64,000 nucleotides of DNA, from positions 7,424-71,423 of the forward strand of contig DASCQF010000015.1 of NCBI GenBank assembly GCA_036012905.1, read 5' to 3'. The notes below the pieces were generated by a model, which did not search any database, was not told the DNA's origin, and saw nothing but the letters and a program-made list of their open reading frames with translations. Shown here piece by piece: positions 25,700 through 34,203 of the stretch. This stretch comes from NP936 sp002726085 (lineage in GTDB: Bacteria > Acidobacteriota > Vicinamibacteria > Vicinamibacterales > UBA8438). How positions within the stretch are numbered: the first letter of the stretch is position 1; each line of letters opens with the position of its first letter. The position numbers and the translations under genes are program-made.

Positions 25700-27292
25700 A
25701 TGATCCGCCGCTGGTTCTACGTCTGTGCCGCCATCCTGGTGGGTGGCCTCGTCTTCGCGGCCACCTACACCTCGGTCGCCTTGTGGGTGCTGGTATTCGT
25801 CGGGCCGTTCCTGCTGGTCGGCCTCTACGACGTCCTGCAGCGTCAGCACACCATCCTGCGCAACTTCCCGATCCTCGGCCATGCCCGCTACCTGTTCGAA
25901 ACAGTGCGACCGGAGATTCAGCAGTATTTCATCGAGTCGAACACCGACGCCTTTCCGATCGAGCGGGAGTTCCGCGACATCGTGTATCAGCGGGCCAAGG
26001 GCGAGCTCGAGACGCAGCCGTTCGGCAGCCAGCGGGACGTCTATCGCATCGGGTATGAGTGGGCGGCCCACTCCCTGGCACCGGTCCAGCCCCTCGAGGA
26101 GCCGCCCCGCATCCGGATCGGTGGCCCCGACTGTAGTCAGCCGTATTCGAGCTCGCTGCTCAACATCTCGGCGATGAGCTTCGGCGCCCTGTCCAGCCGC
26201 GCCGTGTTGGCGCTGAACGGGGCCGCGAAGGCGGGCGGCTTCGCGCACAACACCGGCGAGGGGGGCATGTCGCCGCATCACCTCGCCCACGGCGCCGACC
26301 TCATCTGGCAGATTGGCACCGGCTATTTCGGCTGCCGCACGGCGGATGGGCGGTTCGACCCCGACCGGTTCAGAGACCAGGCGGCGCAGGACGCGGTCCG
26401 CATGATCGAGGTCAAGCTGTCGCAGGGGGCGAAGCCGGGCCACGGGGGCGTCCTGCCGGGCCCGAAGGTGTCGGAGGAGATTGCCGCGATTCGTGGGGTG
26501 CCGCCGTGGCAGACCGTCTTCTCCCCCCCGGCACACGCGATGTTCTCCACACCCCAGGGGCTCCTCGAGTTCGTGGCCACGCTGCGCGGCCTGGCCGGCG
26601 GCAAACCGGTCGGAATCAAATTGTGTGTCGGACACCGTGTCGAGTTCCTCCAACTCTGCAAGGCGATGCTGGGCACCGGCATCACCCCGGACTTCATCAC
26701 CGTGGACGGCGGCGAAGGCGGCACCGGCGCGGCGCCACTCGAGTTCGCGAACTCGATGGGCATGCCGGCGCGCGACGGCTGGATGCTCGTCAACAACGCC
26801 TTGACGGGATTGCGGCTGCGGGACCGGGTGACGATCATCGCGGCCGGTAAGATTCTGACCGGCTTTCACATGGCGCGCGCGCTGGCTGTTGGCGCCGACC
26901 TATGTGTCTCGGCCCGCGGCATGATGCTGGCCCTGGGCTGTATCCAGGCGCTCCGATGCAACACCGGGCGTTGTCCTACCGGTATCGCAACGCAAAGCCC
27001 GGCGCTCGTCCACGGGCTCGACATCGGGGACAAGACGACGCGGGTTACCCGCTATCAGGCCGCCACGGTCCGTAGCCTGCTGGAGCTGCTCGGCGCGATG
27101 GGGCTATCCCATCCGCAGCAACTTCGCCCGCACCATATCTTCCGGCGGGTCACCGACTGTCGCGTGCGCAACCTCGCCCAGCTCCACGAGTTTCTGTCCG
27201 AGGGAGCGCTGCTCTCCGAAGCGCATGTCGACGAGAAGGATGAAGGTGGTGGCTTCTGGCGCGACGACTGGATGGCAGCCAGCCTCGGGTAA
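25700..27292 (+). CDS. FMN-binding glutamate synthase family protein, membrane-anchored
   Basis: 530 residues. Two N-terminal hydrophobic helices (~5-45) precede a complete glutamate-synthase central/FMN domain: FGALSSRAVLALNGAAK, HNTGEGGMSPHH, QGAKPGHGGVLPG, TVDGGEGGTGAAPLEF, AAGKILTGFHMARALAVGAD and the cysteine cluster C-x5-C-x4-C in ALRCNTGRCPTGIATQ that holds a 3Fe-4S centre. There is no glutaminase domain, so it is not a classic GltB. This single-domain, membrane-anchored type is widespread and its physiological reaction is not settled. ATG at 25700. Confidence 0.9.
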   Translation: MIRRWFYVCAAILVGGLVFAATYTSVALWVLVFVGPFLLVGLYDVLQRQHTILRNFPILGHARYLFETVRPEIQQYFIESNTDAFPIEREFRDIVYQRAKGELETQPFGSQRDVYRIGYEWAAHSLAPVQPLEEPPRIRIGGPDCSQPYSSSLLNISAMSFGALSSRAVLALNGAAKAGGFAHNTGEGGMSPHHLAHGADLIWQIGTGYFGCRTADGRFDPDRFRDQAAQDAVRMIEVKLSQGAKPGHGGVLPGPKVSEEIAAIRGVPPWQTVFSPPAHAMFSTPQGLLEFVATLRGLAGGKPVGIKLCVGHRVEFLQLCKAMLGTGITPDFITVDGGEGGTGAAPLEFANSMGMPARDGWMLVNNALTGLRLRDRVTIIAAGKILTGFHMARALAVGADLCVSARGMMLALGCIQALRCNTGRCPTGIATQSPALVHGLDIGDKTTRVTRYQAATVRSLLELLGAMGLSHPQQLRPHHIFRRVTDCRVRNLAQLHEFLSEGALLSEAHVDEKDEGGGFWRDDWMAASLG

Positions 27293-27362
27293 GCCGTCGC
27301 GGCGGCTGGAGCAGGCCGCGCCGCCGGTCACACGTGACCGAACGGCGGCACGCGCCTCGGTG

Positions 27363-28454
27363 TCATCTCGCCTCGCGGGCGTCGGCTTCCAGAACCCGCG
27401 CACCACGGAGGATGCCGCCGAACGAGTAGTTCGCCTCGTGACAGGCGTACTCGTAGACCTTGTTCTCGCTCGCCGGCCAGACATACTCGCCGCCCCAGGG
27501 CGCCGTCCAGACTGTCGGGTCTTCCACCATGAACTGATAGAGGAGAGTGTCGGCATCGACACGCGTGAAGCGCTCGACGACGTGCAGGTTCCGTGACGCC
27601 TGACCGAGGGACGGCGTGTCGCGGAAATTCGTCGTGTCAACGACCAGTGTGTCGCCCTCCCAGCGGCCGACTGAATCGCCAAGCCACGTCCGGACCTCAG
27701 GCGGCGCATGCTCCTGATTCATCCGGATGATCCTGGCGTCGTGGACCATCTCCACGAGAATCACGACGGTGTCTTCGGTCTGCACGATCCGCTTCAGATT
27801 GTTGTAGAGGACCGGCAGCATCGGCGGCCCGGCGGTCGAGCCGAACCCCATCAAACAGCGCTCGGATAGTGGACGCCCCTCTGGATGGTCGTAGGGACCG
27901 GGGGCGTTCAGATCGTCTTCGAGCCACCAGGCGGTGCCGGTGTTCGGACGAAAGAAACCGGCGAGTGACGCGCGTTGTGCCTGTGCGTCGGCCGTCAGCG
28001 ACGGCTGCCGGCCGTTCGATGGCTCGGTGATGATCGACGTGCGCCACTGCCCGTCGATCTGAAAGGCCGCGCTCCCGCGGTCAATCCAGAACGAGTTGTA
28101 GCCACCGACGTTCCCGGCCGCGCCGCTCGACCCATCTCCACCGATCGGCGGAGCCTCGCGGGGCGGCCCACTCTCTTGGTTCCGCTCGTCAGGGATGTTG
28201 AAAATCCGCTCGAGCGAACCTGCCCGGGCGGCGAGAGCCGCCGCCTCCTCCTCGGTCAGCACCAGCTTGTCGCCGAACTCGGCGGGCCGCTGCAATGGCG
28301 TCAGGGTGGCTATGTCGTAGGTGCCCGACAGATCTGGGCGACCGTCTGCTGTGCGCGGGATGCCGGCGTCGCTCTGTTGAGCGACCGCACCGGGGGCCAG
28401 CAGCGCAAGCGCGACCGCGAGAACACCGACCATCACCGGAAGTCGACTACCCAT
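27363..28454 (-). CDS. Secreted protein of an Acidobacteriota paralogue family
   Basis: About 363 residues with signal peptide (VMVGVLAVALALLAPGAVAQ). It opens PRTADGRPDLSGTYDIATLTPLQRP, then LTEEEAAALAAR, YNSFWIDRG, SLTADAQAQRASL, ERCLMGFGSTAGPPMLPVLYNN, VVILVEMVHDARIIRMN, DSVGRWEGDTLVVDTTNF, and ends with YEYACHEANYSFGGILRGARV. A full-length paralogue lies at 61326-62339. The family is abundant in Acidobacteriota and has no assigned function; the block pattern suggests a beta-rich secreted enzyme or binding protein. ATG 28454 is chosen because GAGAGG lies 6 nt upstream. Confidence 0.8.
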   Translation of the reverse strand: MGSRLPVMVGVLAVALALLAPGAVAQQSDAGIPRTADGRPDLSGTYDIATLTPLQRPAEFGDKLVLTEEEAAALAARAGSLERIFNIPDERNQESGPPREAPPIGGDGSSGAAGNVGGYNSFWIDRGSAAFQIDGQWRTSIITEPSNGRQPSLTADAQAQRASLAGFFRPNTGTAWWLEDDLNAPGPYDHPEGRPLSERCLMGFGSTAGPPMLPVLYNNLKRIVQTEDTVVILVEMVHDARIIRMNQEHAPPEVRTWLGDSVGRWEGDTLVVDTTNFRDTPSLGQASRNLHVVERFTRVDADTLLYQFMVEDPTVWTAPWGGEYVWPASENKVYEYACHEANYSFGGILRGARVLEADAREAR

Positions 28455-28724
28455 GAGCACCTCTCATCTCCATCGGCACGGTCCTAGCGACGAGGTCTGG
28501 ACGAGTGTATCCCGGTTGAGTCGTGCACGTCACGAACAGGGCACAACCGATGAGCACGGCGACCGAGCGGCGCCGGTCTGGATCCACCGACGCATTCGAG
28601 GCGTCAAAGCAACAGAGACGGCGTGCGGTAACCCGTTGTCTACTAACGGGATCCCGGCAGCGCGGGGCACCGCCTGACCGGGTTGACAGCAGCGCCGTCA
28701 GACGGCCATCATCACAACAGACCG
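28455..28724. other. Intergenic region between divergent genes
   Basis: 270 bp that should hold promoters for the secreted paralogue (minus) and the Cys/His-rich protein (plus). A TTGACA at 28683-28688 followed 18 bp later by CATCAT (28707-28712) is a possible plus-strand promoter. No clear operator was found. Confidence 0.3.
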
Positions 28725-29186
28725 ATGTACTGGATGCGCTCTCGGCTCATGCTCGTGACGTTGCTCGTCGCCAGTGCTCACGTCCCGGCGATCGCCGCGA
28801 CGTCGATTGCGCTCTGCTGCCTGCCGCACCTGAGCTCAACCGGCGACACCGAGGAATGCCCGCTCCATCGTGCCGCCGCTGACACCTGCACGCTGACGCA
28901 GTGCCCGATGCATGGCGCGGCGGGGTCCCACGGCCCTGAGCACTCCACCGCCGAAAGCCCGATGCACGCGCATGGCGCGACCACGCAGCCCTCACATGCC
29001 GGTGATTGTCAGCTGACGTGCGAGGACGGTGATCGCTCGCTGGTCGTACTACTCGGTGTGCCCGGGTTGCTGCCTGCGGCCAACACCGTGACATGCCAGG
29101 ATGCGGTCGAGATGCGACCGGCATCTGGCGTCCACTCACCTCCCGATCAGATCCCGTCCGTTTCCATCCCACCACCGCGCGTCTGA
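28725..29186 (+). CDS. Small secreted Cys/His/Met-rich protein, putative metal binding
   Basis: About 153 residues: a hydrophobic leader (MLVTLLVASAHVPAIAATS), then a segment dense in metal-ligand residues: CCLPHL, ECPLH, TCTLTQCPMHG, PEHS, PMHAHG, PSHAG, CQLTCED. A second hydrophobic stretch (LVVLLGVPGLLPAA) follows, then a Pro-rich tail. I recognise no named family with certainty; it resembles the small secreted proteins found beside copper-uptake TonB receptors. Copper or another soft metal is inferred from composition and from the two CopC genes downstream. The start is uncertain (28725 or 28734), with no strong RBS. Confidence 0.6.
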   Translation: MYWMRSRLMLVTLLVASAHVPAIAATSIALCCLPHLSSTGDTEECPLHRAAADTCTLTQCPMHGAAGSHGPEHSTAESPMHAHGATTQPSHAGDCQLTCEDGDRSLVVLLGVPGLLPAANTVTCQDAVEMRPASGVHSPPDQIPSVSIPPPRV

Positions 29187-29304
29187 CCGCGACGTTCGTT
29201 TTCTTTCCACCAAGCAGCCATGACTCGACCCGGGCGCCAGGCCTTGGACGGGCGTGAGCCGTGCGAGACCGGTCGCGGCGACGCGTCGGAAGTGAGAGCG
29301 CAAG

Positions 29305-30618
29305 ATGAAGACGAGACAGATCTGGACAGTTGTGACAGTGGCGACGGCATGCGTGGTGGCGGCAACCGCACCGCGGGGCGGCAGCGCCATCGCCCAAACC
29401 GTCACCACTCCCGCCGCGGGCCCGCCAGCAGCGCACGGCGCCTACCCGTCGGCCGCGTTCGACGACACGGGTCGGCTCTGGGTGACCTGGATCGACGGGC
29501 AGCATGTGGAGGTGGCGAGCTCGTCCGACCGGGGCCGCACATTCAGCGCACCGACGCGAGTGACCATCGAACCGGAAGAGATTGACGCGACTGGCGACGC
29601 CCGGCTGAAAGTAGCCATCGGGACCGGCGGCGAGATCTACATCGCTTGGACCAGACGCGGCGCGCGGCCGTTCACCGGCGACATCCGGTTCGCGCGCTCA
29701 ATGGACGCGGGGCAGAGCTTTTCGATACCGCAGACCGTCAACGACGACGATCTCCAGACCGGACACAGGTTCGAATCTTTGGGTGTCAACGACCGGGGCG
29801 AGCTGTTCATGGCCTGGGTCGACAAGCGGGACCTCGAGGCGGCGCTCGCCGTCGACGAGCCGTACGACGGCGCCGCGCTCTACTACACCTGGAGCACCGA
29901 CGGCGGCGCGACCTTCGCGCCCAACCGGAAGATCAAGGACCACGTCTGCGAGTGCTGTCGCATCGCGCTGGCCTTCGACGAAGACGGATGGCCGGTGATG
30001 GTGTGGCGAGAAGTGCTCGACGGCAGCATTCGTGACCACGGCATCGTCCGCTTCCTCGACCGGGACCGCTTTACCGAGATCGGCCGGGTCGCGGTCGATG
30101 GCTGGCGCATCGACGGCTGCCCGCACCACGGCCCCGGACTCGCCCGCGACGTAGATGGCGCATTTCACGCGGTCTGGCTGACCGGCTTCGGTCCGCAAGG
30201 CGCCGGCGCCTTCTACGCCCGCACGACCGCAGACGGACTGACGTTCACCGAGCCGATGCGGGTCGGCACCCTCACCACGCTCGGGCACGCCGACATCGAG
30301 GCGGTCGGCCGTCACATCGTCATCGCCTGGAAAGAACGGGTGAAGCCGAGCGCGACCGCCGTGCATGTCATGGAATCGGAGGACGCCGGTCGCAGCTGGA
30401 GCGAGACGCGAGGTCACGCGGACCACCGGCATCTCGGACCACCCGCTGCTCATCTCCGATGGCGAGCGCGTCATGCTCACGTGGCACACGGAACACGAGG
30501 GTCTTCACGTGCTCCCGTTGGACACGCGGCAACCACCAACCAGTGGTCAGTGAGGAATAGCCAGTGCGGTCGCCGGACCACGGCGCTCGTCAGAGAAAGA
30601 GTTCGGAGCAAGCGATGA
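29305..30618 (+). CDS. BNR/sialidase-like beta-propeller, frameshifted near its end
   Basis: A signal peptide precedes repeated propeller blades with Asp-box-like motifs (SSDRGRTFSAP, SMDAGQSFSIP, STDGGATFAP, SEDAGRSWSET). A VCECCRIALAF motif (C-x-C-C) and GCPHHGPGLA are unusual for sialidases and could bind metal. The frame breaks near base 30406: the present frame continues as an Arg/His-rich tail to 30618, but one base over the sequence reads on as a normal last blade (EVTRTTGISDHPLLISDGER, MLTWHTEHEGL) to a stop at 30553. So it is either a one-base sequencing error or a recent mutation. Despite the sialidase label, the catalytic Arg triad is not evident. It sits just upstream of the TonB receptor. 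Confidence 0.75.
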   Translation: MKTRQIWTVVTVATACVVAATAPRGGSAIAQTVTTPAAGPPAAHGAYPSAAFDDTGRLWVTWIDGQHVEVASSSDRGRTFSAPTRVTIEPEEIDATGDARLKVAIGTGGEIYIAWTRRGARPFTGDIRFARSMDAGQSFSIPQTVNDDDLQTGHRFESLGVNDRGELFMAWVDKRDLEAALAVDEPYDGAALYYTWSTDGGATFAPNRKIKDHVCECCRIALAFDEDGWPVMVWREVLDGSIRDHGIVRFLDRDRFTEIGRVAVDGWRIDGCPHHGPGLARDVDGAFHAVWLTGFGPQGAGAFYARTTADGLTFTEPMRVGTLTTLGHADIEAVGRHIVIAWKERVKPSATAVHVMESEDAGRSWSETRGHADHRHLGPPAAHLRWRARHAHVAHGTRGSSRAPVGHAATTNQWSVRNSQCGRRTTALVRERVRSKR

Positions 30619-33260
30619 ACATGGCGGAGGCACATTTGGAGCACGACCGGGGCACTCGAGCCGTCAGACAGGCGGACCAGGACACGCGCGACATCCGCGC
30701 CAAGCGCTGCGGCGTGGTGACCGTGCTGATGCTGCTGCTGACGCTCGCCGCGCAGGGCGCCGACGCGCAGAACCAGATCATGCGGGGCTCGATCGCCGGG
30801 CAGGTCACCGACGCGCAGGCGCTGGCGGTGCCCGGCACCACCGTGCAAATCGTGAATCTGGAGGATGGCGTCACACAGATGCTCGTGAGTGACGGAGAGG
30901 GACGCTACGCGCAGTTCGGGCTGAACCCGGGCACCTATCGGGTCGAGGCGACACTTCAAGGGTTTGGCGAGTTCCGGAGTGAGGCGCTACGACTGAGCCG
31001 TGGCGACACCATCGAGCTCGATATCCGTCTTGCGCCGGCGGGCGTGGCCGAGCGGGTCACGGTGAGCCCGAACCGGGCGGAGCGGCGCACGGATTATTCC
31101 AGCCCTTCGAATCTCATCACCGCCGACCAGATTGCCAGTCTCAACATGCCGACGACCGAGGATGTCGTGAACTACCAGCCGGGCATCGTCATCCGACGGC
31201 GATACATCGGCGACTCGAACGGCACCCTCGGCATGCGGGGCGCGAACATGTTCCAGACGGCGCGGTCGATGGTGTTCAGCGACGGCGTGCCGCTGCACAA
31301 CCCCCTGCAGACCCGCTGGAACGGAGCGCCGCGCTGGTCGCTGGTCTCTCCCGACGAGATCGAATCGGCCGAGGTTATTTACGGACCGTTCTCGGCGGAG
31401 TACAGCGGTAACGCGATGGGTGGCGTGGTCAAGCTGAACACGCGTCTGCCCGACACCCGACAGCTGCGAATCGACTCGAATCTCTTCTCCCAGGGCTACT
31501 CGTCGCTCGGCGCCGGCGATACCTTCAACGGCGGGCGGATCTCCACCTCCTACGGGGACCGGGTGGGTCGGGTCCAGTTCCACGTATTGCACAATCATCT
31601 GCGCAACGACAGCCAGCCGCAGAATTTCAGCATCGACGAGAGCCTGCGCGACGCCGCCGGGCAGCCGGTGGCCTTGGGTGCCATCAGCACGGTCAACGAT
31701 CGCAGCGTCCCGTCGATCGTCTACGGCGACACCGGCGCCGAACGCGCCCAGACCGACCTCTTCAAGGCCAAGGTCGGGGTGGAGCTGTCGCCCCACTGGA
31801 CCACCCGCGTCAACGTCGCGTTCGAGAACCGGATCGGGGAAGGGCTGCGCCCGACGAGCTATCTGACCGACGCTGCAGGCAACACCATCTGGGGCGACGG
31901 CAACAACGGCACCGATGACGCCGCGTTCAGTGGGCAGGCGTTCAACGTGGACAACGCGCTGTTTGGCACAGACGAGCGCGACCGAGAGTCGCTCTTCGGG
32001 TCGTGGGAGCTGAACGGAGAGTTACGCGACAACTGGCGGCTGCAGACCACCGTCAGCCGATTCGACGTGCTCAAGGACTTCAGCGTCGAGTCCAACTTCA
32101 ACCCGGCGGACCCGCTCGACGACGGCACCGGCACCATCACCGAGTTCGACGACAGCGGCTGGACGACACTGGACGTCAAGCTGCGCGACGCCGACTTCGC
32201 CGGCACGTCGAAGCTGAGCGTCATTGGCGGATATCACTACTCGACCCAGCAGATCGGGCTGAATCAATACGCGTCGGCGAGCTACCGGACCGAAACGCGA
32301 GACGCGCGCACGAACAGCAGCGGAGGCGCGACTTCGATCCAGGGGCTGTTCGCGCAGCTGGGCTGGCTCCCCCACCCGGACTGGGAGGTCACCCTCGGCG
32401 GCCGGCAGGAGCTCTGGCGGTCTCGGGACGGCTTCGTCGACAGCCCGGGCGCGTCGGTCGTACAGCCGGAGCGCGACATCTCGAAGTTCTCGCCGAAGGT
32501 GGCGCTGGGCTGGGAGCCGGCGACCCGGTTCCGTCTGCAGTACTCGCTTGCCAAGGCCTATCGGTTTCCGCTCCCCGAGGAGCTGTTCGACAACGAGATC
32601 CGGACCTTCGGCACCGTGCTCGGCGACGCACGCCTCGACCCGGAAGACGGCATCCACAACAACGTGAGCATGCAATACGGCATCGGCAATGGACACGTCG
32701 AGGTGAACCTGTTCCGGGACGATGTGAAGAACACGATCTTCACGCAGTTTCAGTTCGTCGGCGGCCGGCCGATCTTCTCGTTCCTCCCGATTGACAAGGT
32801 CAGGACCGCCGGAGTGGAGTTCGTGGTCGACCAGCGACAGGTGCTGGACTCGAAGCTCGACATTCAGGTAAATGGCACCGTGCTGGACTCCGAGATCGTC
32901 GAGCACAGCCTGCGGCCGTCGAACGAGGGTAAGAATTTTCCACGGTTGCCCACCTTCCGGCTGGGACTTTTCGGCATCTATCATTTCACCCCGCGGTGGC
33001 AGAGCTCGGTGGGGGTGCGGTACTCGAGCAACCAGTTCGACGACTTGGACAACGGGGATACAGCGACCCGCGTCTTTGGCGCGATCGACGAGTACTTCTT
33101 CCTCGACGCCAAGATCACCTATTGGCTTCCCGACGGCGGCCGCCTGTCGGTCGGAATGAACAACATCACGAACGAGGAGGCGTTTGTCCACCATCCGTGG
33201 CCGCAGCGCACATTCCTCGCCGAGTTCTCGGTGGATGTCTTGAACGAGCTGGTGAGGTAA
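30615..33260 (+). CDS. TonB-dependent receptor with carboxypeptidase-regulatory N-domain
   Basis: 881 residues. Order: signal helix (~36-52, TVLMLLLTLAAQGADAQ), a carboxypeptidase-regulatory-like domain (GSIAGQVTDAQALAVPGTTVQIVN to ~135), plug (NLITADQIASLNMPTTEDV, GMRGANMFQTARSMVFSDGVPL, ESAEVIYGPFSAEYSGNAMGGVV) and a 22-strand barrel ending FLAEFSVDVLNELVR. It imports a ligand across the outer membrane using TonB energy. The ligand is unknown; the metal-rich protein upstream and CopC downstream suggest copper. ATG 30615 has GGAG about 7 nt upstream and overlaps the stop of the frame-shifted propeller gene as ATGA. Confidence 0.92.
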   Translation: MNMAEAHLEHDRGTRAVRQADQDTRDIRAKRCGVVTVLMLLLTLAAQGADAQNQIMRGSIAGQVTDAQALAVPGTTVQIVNLEDGVTQMLVSDGEGRYAQFGLNPGTYRVEATLQGFGEFRSEALRLSRGDTIELDIRLAPAGVAERVTVSPNRAERRTDYSSPSNLITADQIASLNMPTTEDVVNYQPGIVIRRRYIGDSNGTLGMRGANMFQTARSMVFSDGVPLHNPLQTRWNGAPRWSLVSPDEIESAEVIYGPFSAEYSGNAMGGVVKLNTRLPDTRQLRIDSNLFSQGYSSLGAGDTFNGGRISTSYGDRVGRVQFHVLHNHLRNDSQPQNFSIDESLRDAAGQPVALGAISTVNDRSVPSIVYGDTGAERAQTDLFKAKVGVELSPHWTTRVNVAFENRIGEGLRPTSYLTDAAGNTIWGDGNNGTDDAAFSGQAFNVDNALFGTDERDRESLFGSWELNGELRDNWRLQTTVSRFDVLKDFSVESNFNPADPLDDGTGTITEFDDSGWTTLDVKLRDADFAGTSKLSVIGGYHYSTQQIGLNQYASASYRTETRDARTNSSGGATSIQGLFAQLGWLPHPDWEVTLGGRQELWRSRDGFVDSPGASVVQPERDISKFSPKVALGWEPATRFRLQYSLAKAYRFPLPEELFDNEIRTFGTVLGDARLDPEDGIHNNVSMQYGIGNGHVEVNLFRDDVKNTIFTQFQFVGGRPIFSFLPIDKVRTAGVEFVVDQRQVLDSKLDIQVNGTVLDSEIVEHSLRPSNEGKNFPRLPTFRLGLFGIYHFTPRWQSSVGVRYSSNQFDDLDNGDTATRVFGAIDEYFFLDAKITYWLPDGGRLSVGMNNITNEEAFVHHPWPQRTFLAEFSVDVLNELVR

Positions 33261-33285
33261 GCTAGAGAAAATACTGAATGAAGCA

Positions 33286-33314
33286 GTCCGCCTTCGCCAA
33301 GGCTACGGCGAGAC
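33286..33314. repeat. AFAKATA-type palindromic element
   Basis: An imperfect GC hairpin (GTCCGCCTTCGCC, AAG, GCTACGGCGAGAC) in the 65-bp gap between the TonB receptor and CopC. Read in the frame of the downstream gene it encodes SAFAKATA, a peptide that, from memory, turns up in many predicted Acidobacteriota proteins because of this repeat. The real CopC start is the ATG after it. Confidence 0.6.
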
Positions 33315-33325
33315 CGGGAGCGATA

Positions 33326-33697
33326 ATGAAAACCATTCGAACACGCACTTTGGCCGCGGCCGTCGTCGTCGCGGTGGCAGCCGCGGCAACCGTCTCGGCA
33401 CACATGGCCTACTCGAAGAGCATGCCGGAAAAGGATGCGACGCTGACCGAGTCGCCCGACCACCTGCAGGTCTGGTTTACGCAGGACCCGGAGCCGGCGA
33501 TCAGTCAGCTGACGCTGGAGGGTCCCGGCGGCGAGGTGACGCTGGGCGAGACAACGGTCGGCGATGAGAAATCGATCGTGGCGGCGGTCTCCTCGCCCCT
33601 CGGACCGGGCAGCTACACCGTGGGCTGGCGTTCGGCCGGGGACGACGGGCACGTCCTGCGCGGCGACTTCTCGTTCACAATTCGTGCGGCTGACTAA
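33326..33697 (+). CDS. CopC-domain copper resistance protein
   Basis: 123 residues: signal peptide (TLAAAVVVAVAAAATVSAH) and one CopC beta-sandwich (H-M-A-Y-S-K-S-M-P at the mature N-terminus, LQVWFTQDPEPAISQLTLEGPGG, YTVGWRSAGDDGHVLRGDFSFTI). In CopC the mature N-terminal His and the D-G-H near the C-terminus ligate Cu(II); both are present, so copper binding is well supported. ATG 33326 is chosen because GGGAG precedes it; an in-frame ATG at 33278 would add residues encoded by the palindromic element. Probably cotranscribed with the receptor. Confidence 0.88.
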   Translation: MKTIRTRTLAAAVVVAVAAAATVSAHMAYSKSMPEKDATLTESPDHLQVWFTQDPEPAISQLTLEGPGGEVTLGETTVGDEKSIVAAVSSPLGPGSYTVGWRSAGDDGHVLRGDFSFTIRAAD

Positions 33698-34183
33698 CTA
33701 ACGTGGGGCTCTGCCCCACACCCCGGCTCAGTCGCTCGCGGGGACCCCAACACCCCACTCCGCTCCTTCGCGGGCGCGCACGTGCGCGCCGTGGCCGTTT
33801 CCCACGGCCCCGAACGCGTACGAGACGCTCGTTTCGGGCTGCATAACGGCCTGACTAACCTAACGTGGGGCTCTGCCCCACACCCCGGCTCAGTCGCTCG
33901 CGGGGACCCCAACACCCCACTCCGCTCTTTCGCGGGCGCGCACGTGCGCGCCGTGGCCGTCACCCACGGTTCCGAACGCGTACGAGACTCTCGTTTTGGG
34001 CTGCATGACGGCCTAACTAACCTAACGTGGGGCTCTGCCCCACACCCCGGCTCAGCCGCTCGCGGGGACCTCACCACCCCACTCCGCTCCTTTCGCGGGC
34101 GCGCACGTGCGCGCCGTGGCCGTCACCCACGGTTCCGAACGCGTACGAGACTCTCGTCTCGGGCTGCATAACGGCCTAATCTC
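33698..34183. repeat. Three tandem 162-bp repeats
   Basis: Three head-to-tail copies beginning at 33698, 33860 and 34022, each starting CTAACGTGGGGCTC, about 95% alike by eye. Each copy contains a 17-nt hairpin (GTGGGGC, TCT, GCCCCAC; 33703-33719 in copy 1), an 18-bp perfect palindrome built on GCGCACGTGCGC (33773-33790), a third CCGTGG/CCACGG stem, and an almost invariant ACGCGTACGAGAC. Because 162 is a multiple of three, frames stay open through it on both strands, but the peptides are Arg/Pro-rich and not protein-like. It fills the 506-bp gap between two convergent CopC-fold genes. Confidence 0.9.
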
Positions 34184-34203
34184 CCAGAAGATCAGGCGGC
34201 GGA

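Noticed and set aside
29760..29785. tRNA-like T-loop sequence GGTTCGAATC
   Set aside because: It lies inside the propeller gene and is explained by its codons; no acceptor, D or anticodon stems fit around it.
33698..34183. The 162-bp repeats as integron attC sites or a gene
   Set aside because: GCCTAAC resembles one attC core, but no matching GTTRRRY partner or integrase is present. Both strands stay open only because 162 is divisible by three, and the peptides are not protein-like.
33698..34183. CRISPR array
   Set aside because: Units are contiguous with no variable spacers, and no cas gene is in the window.
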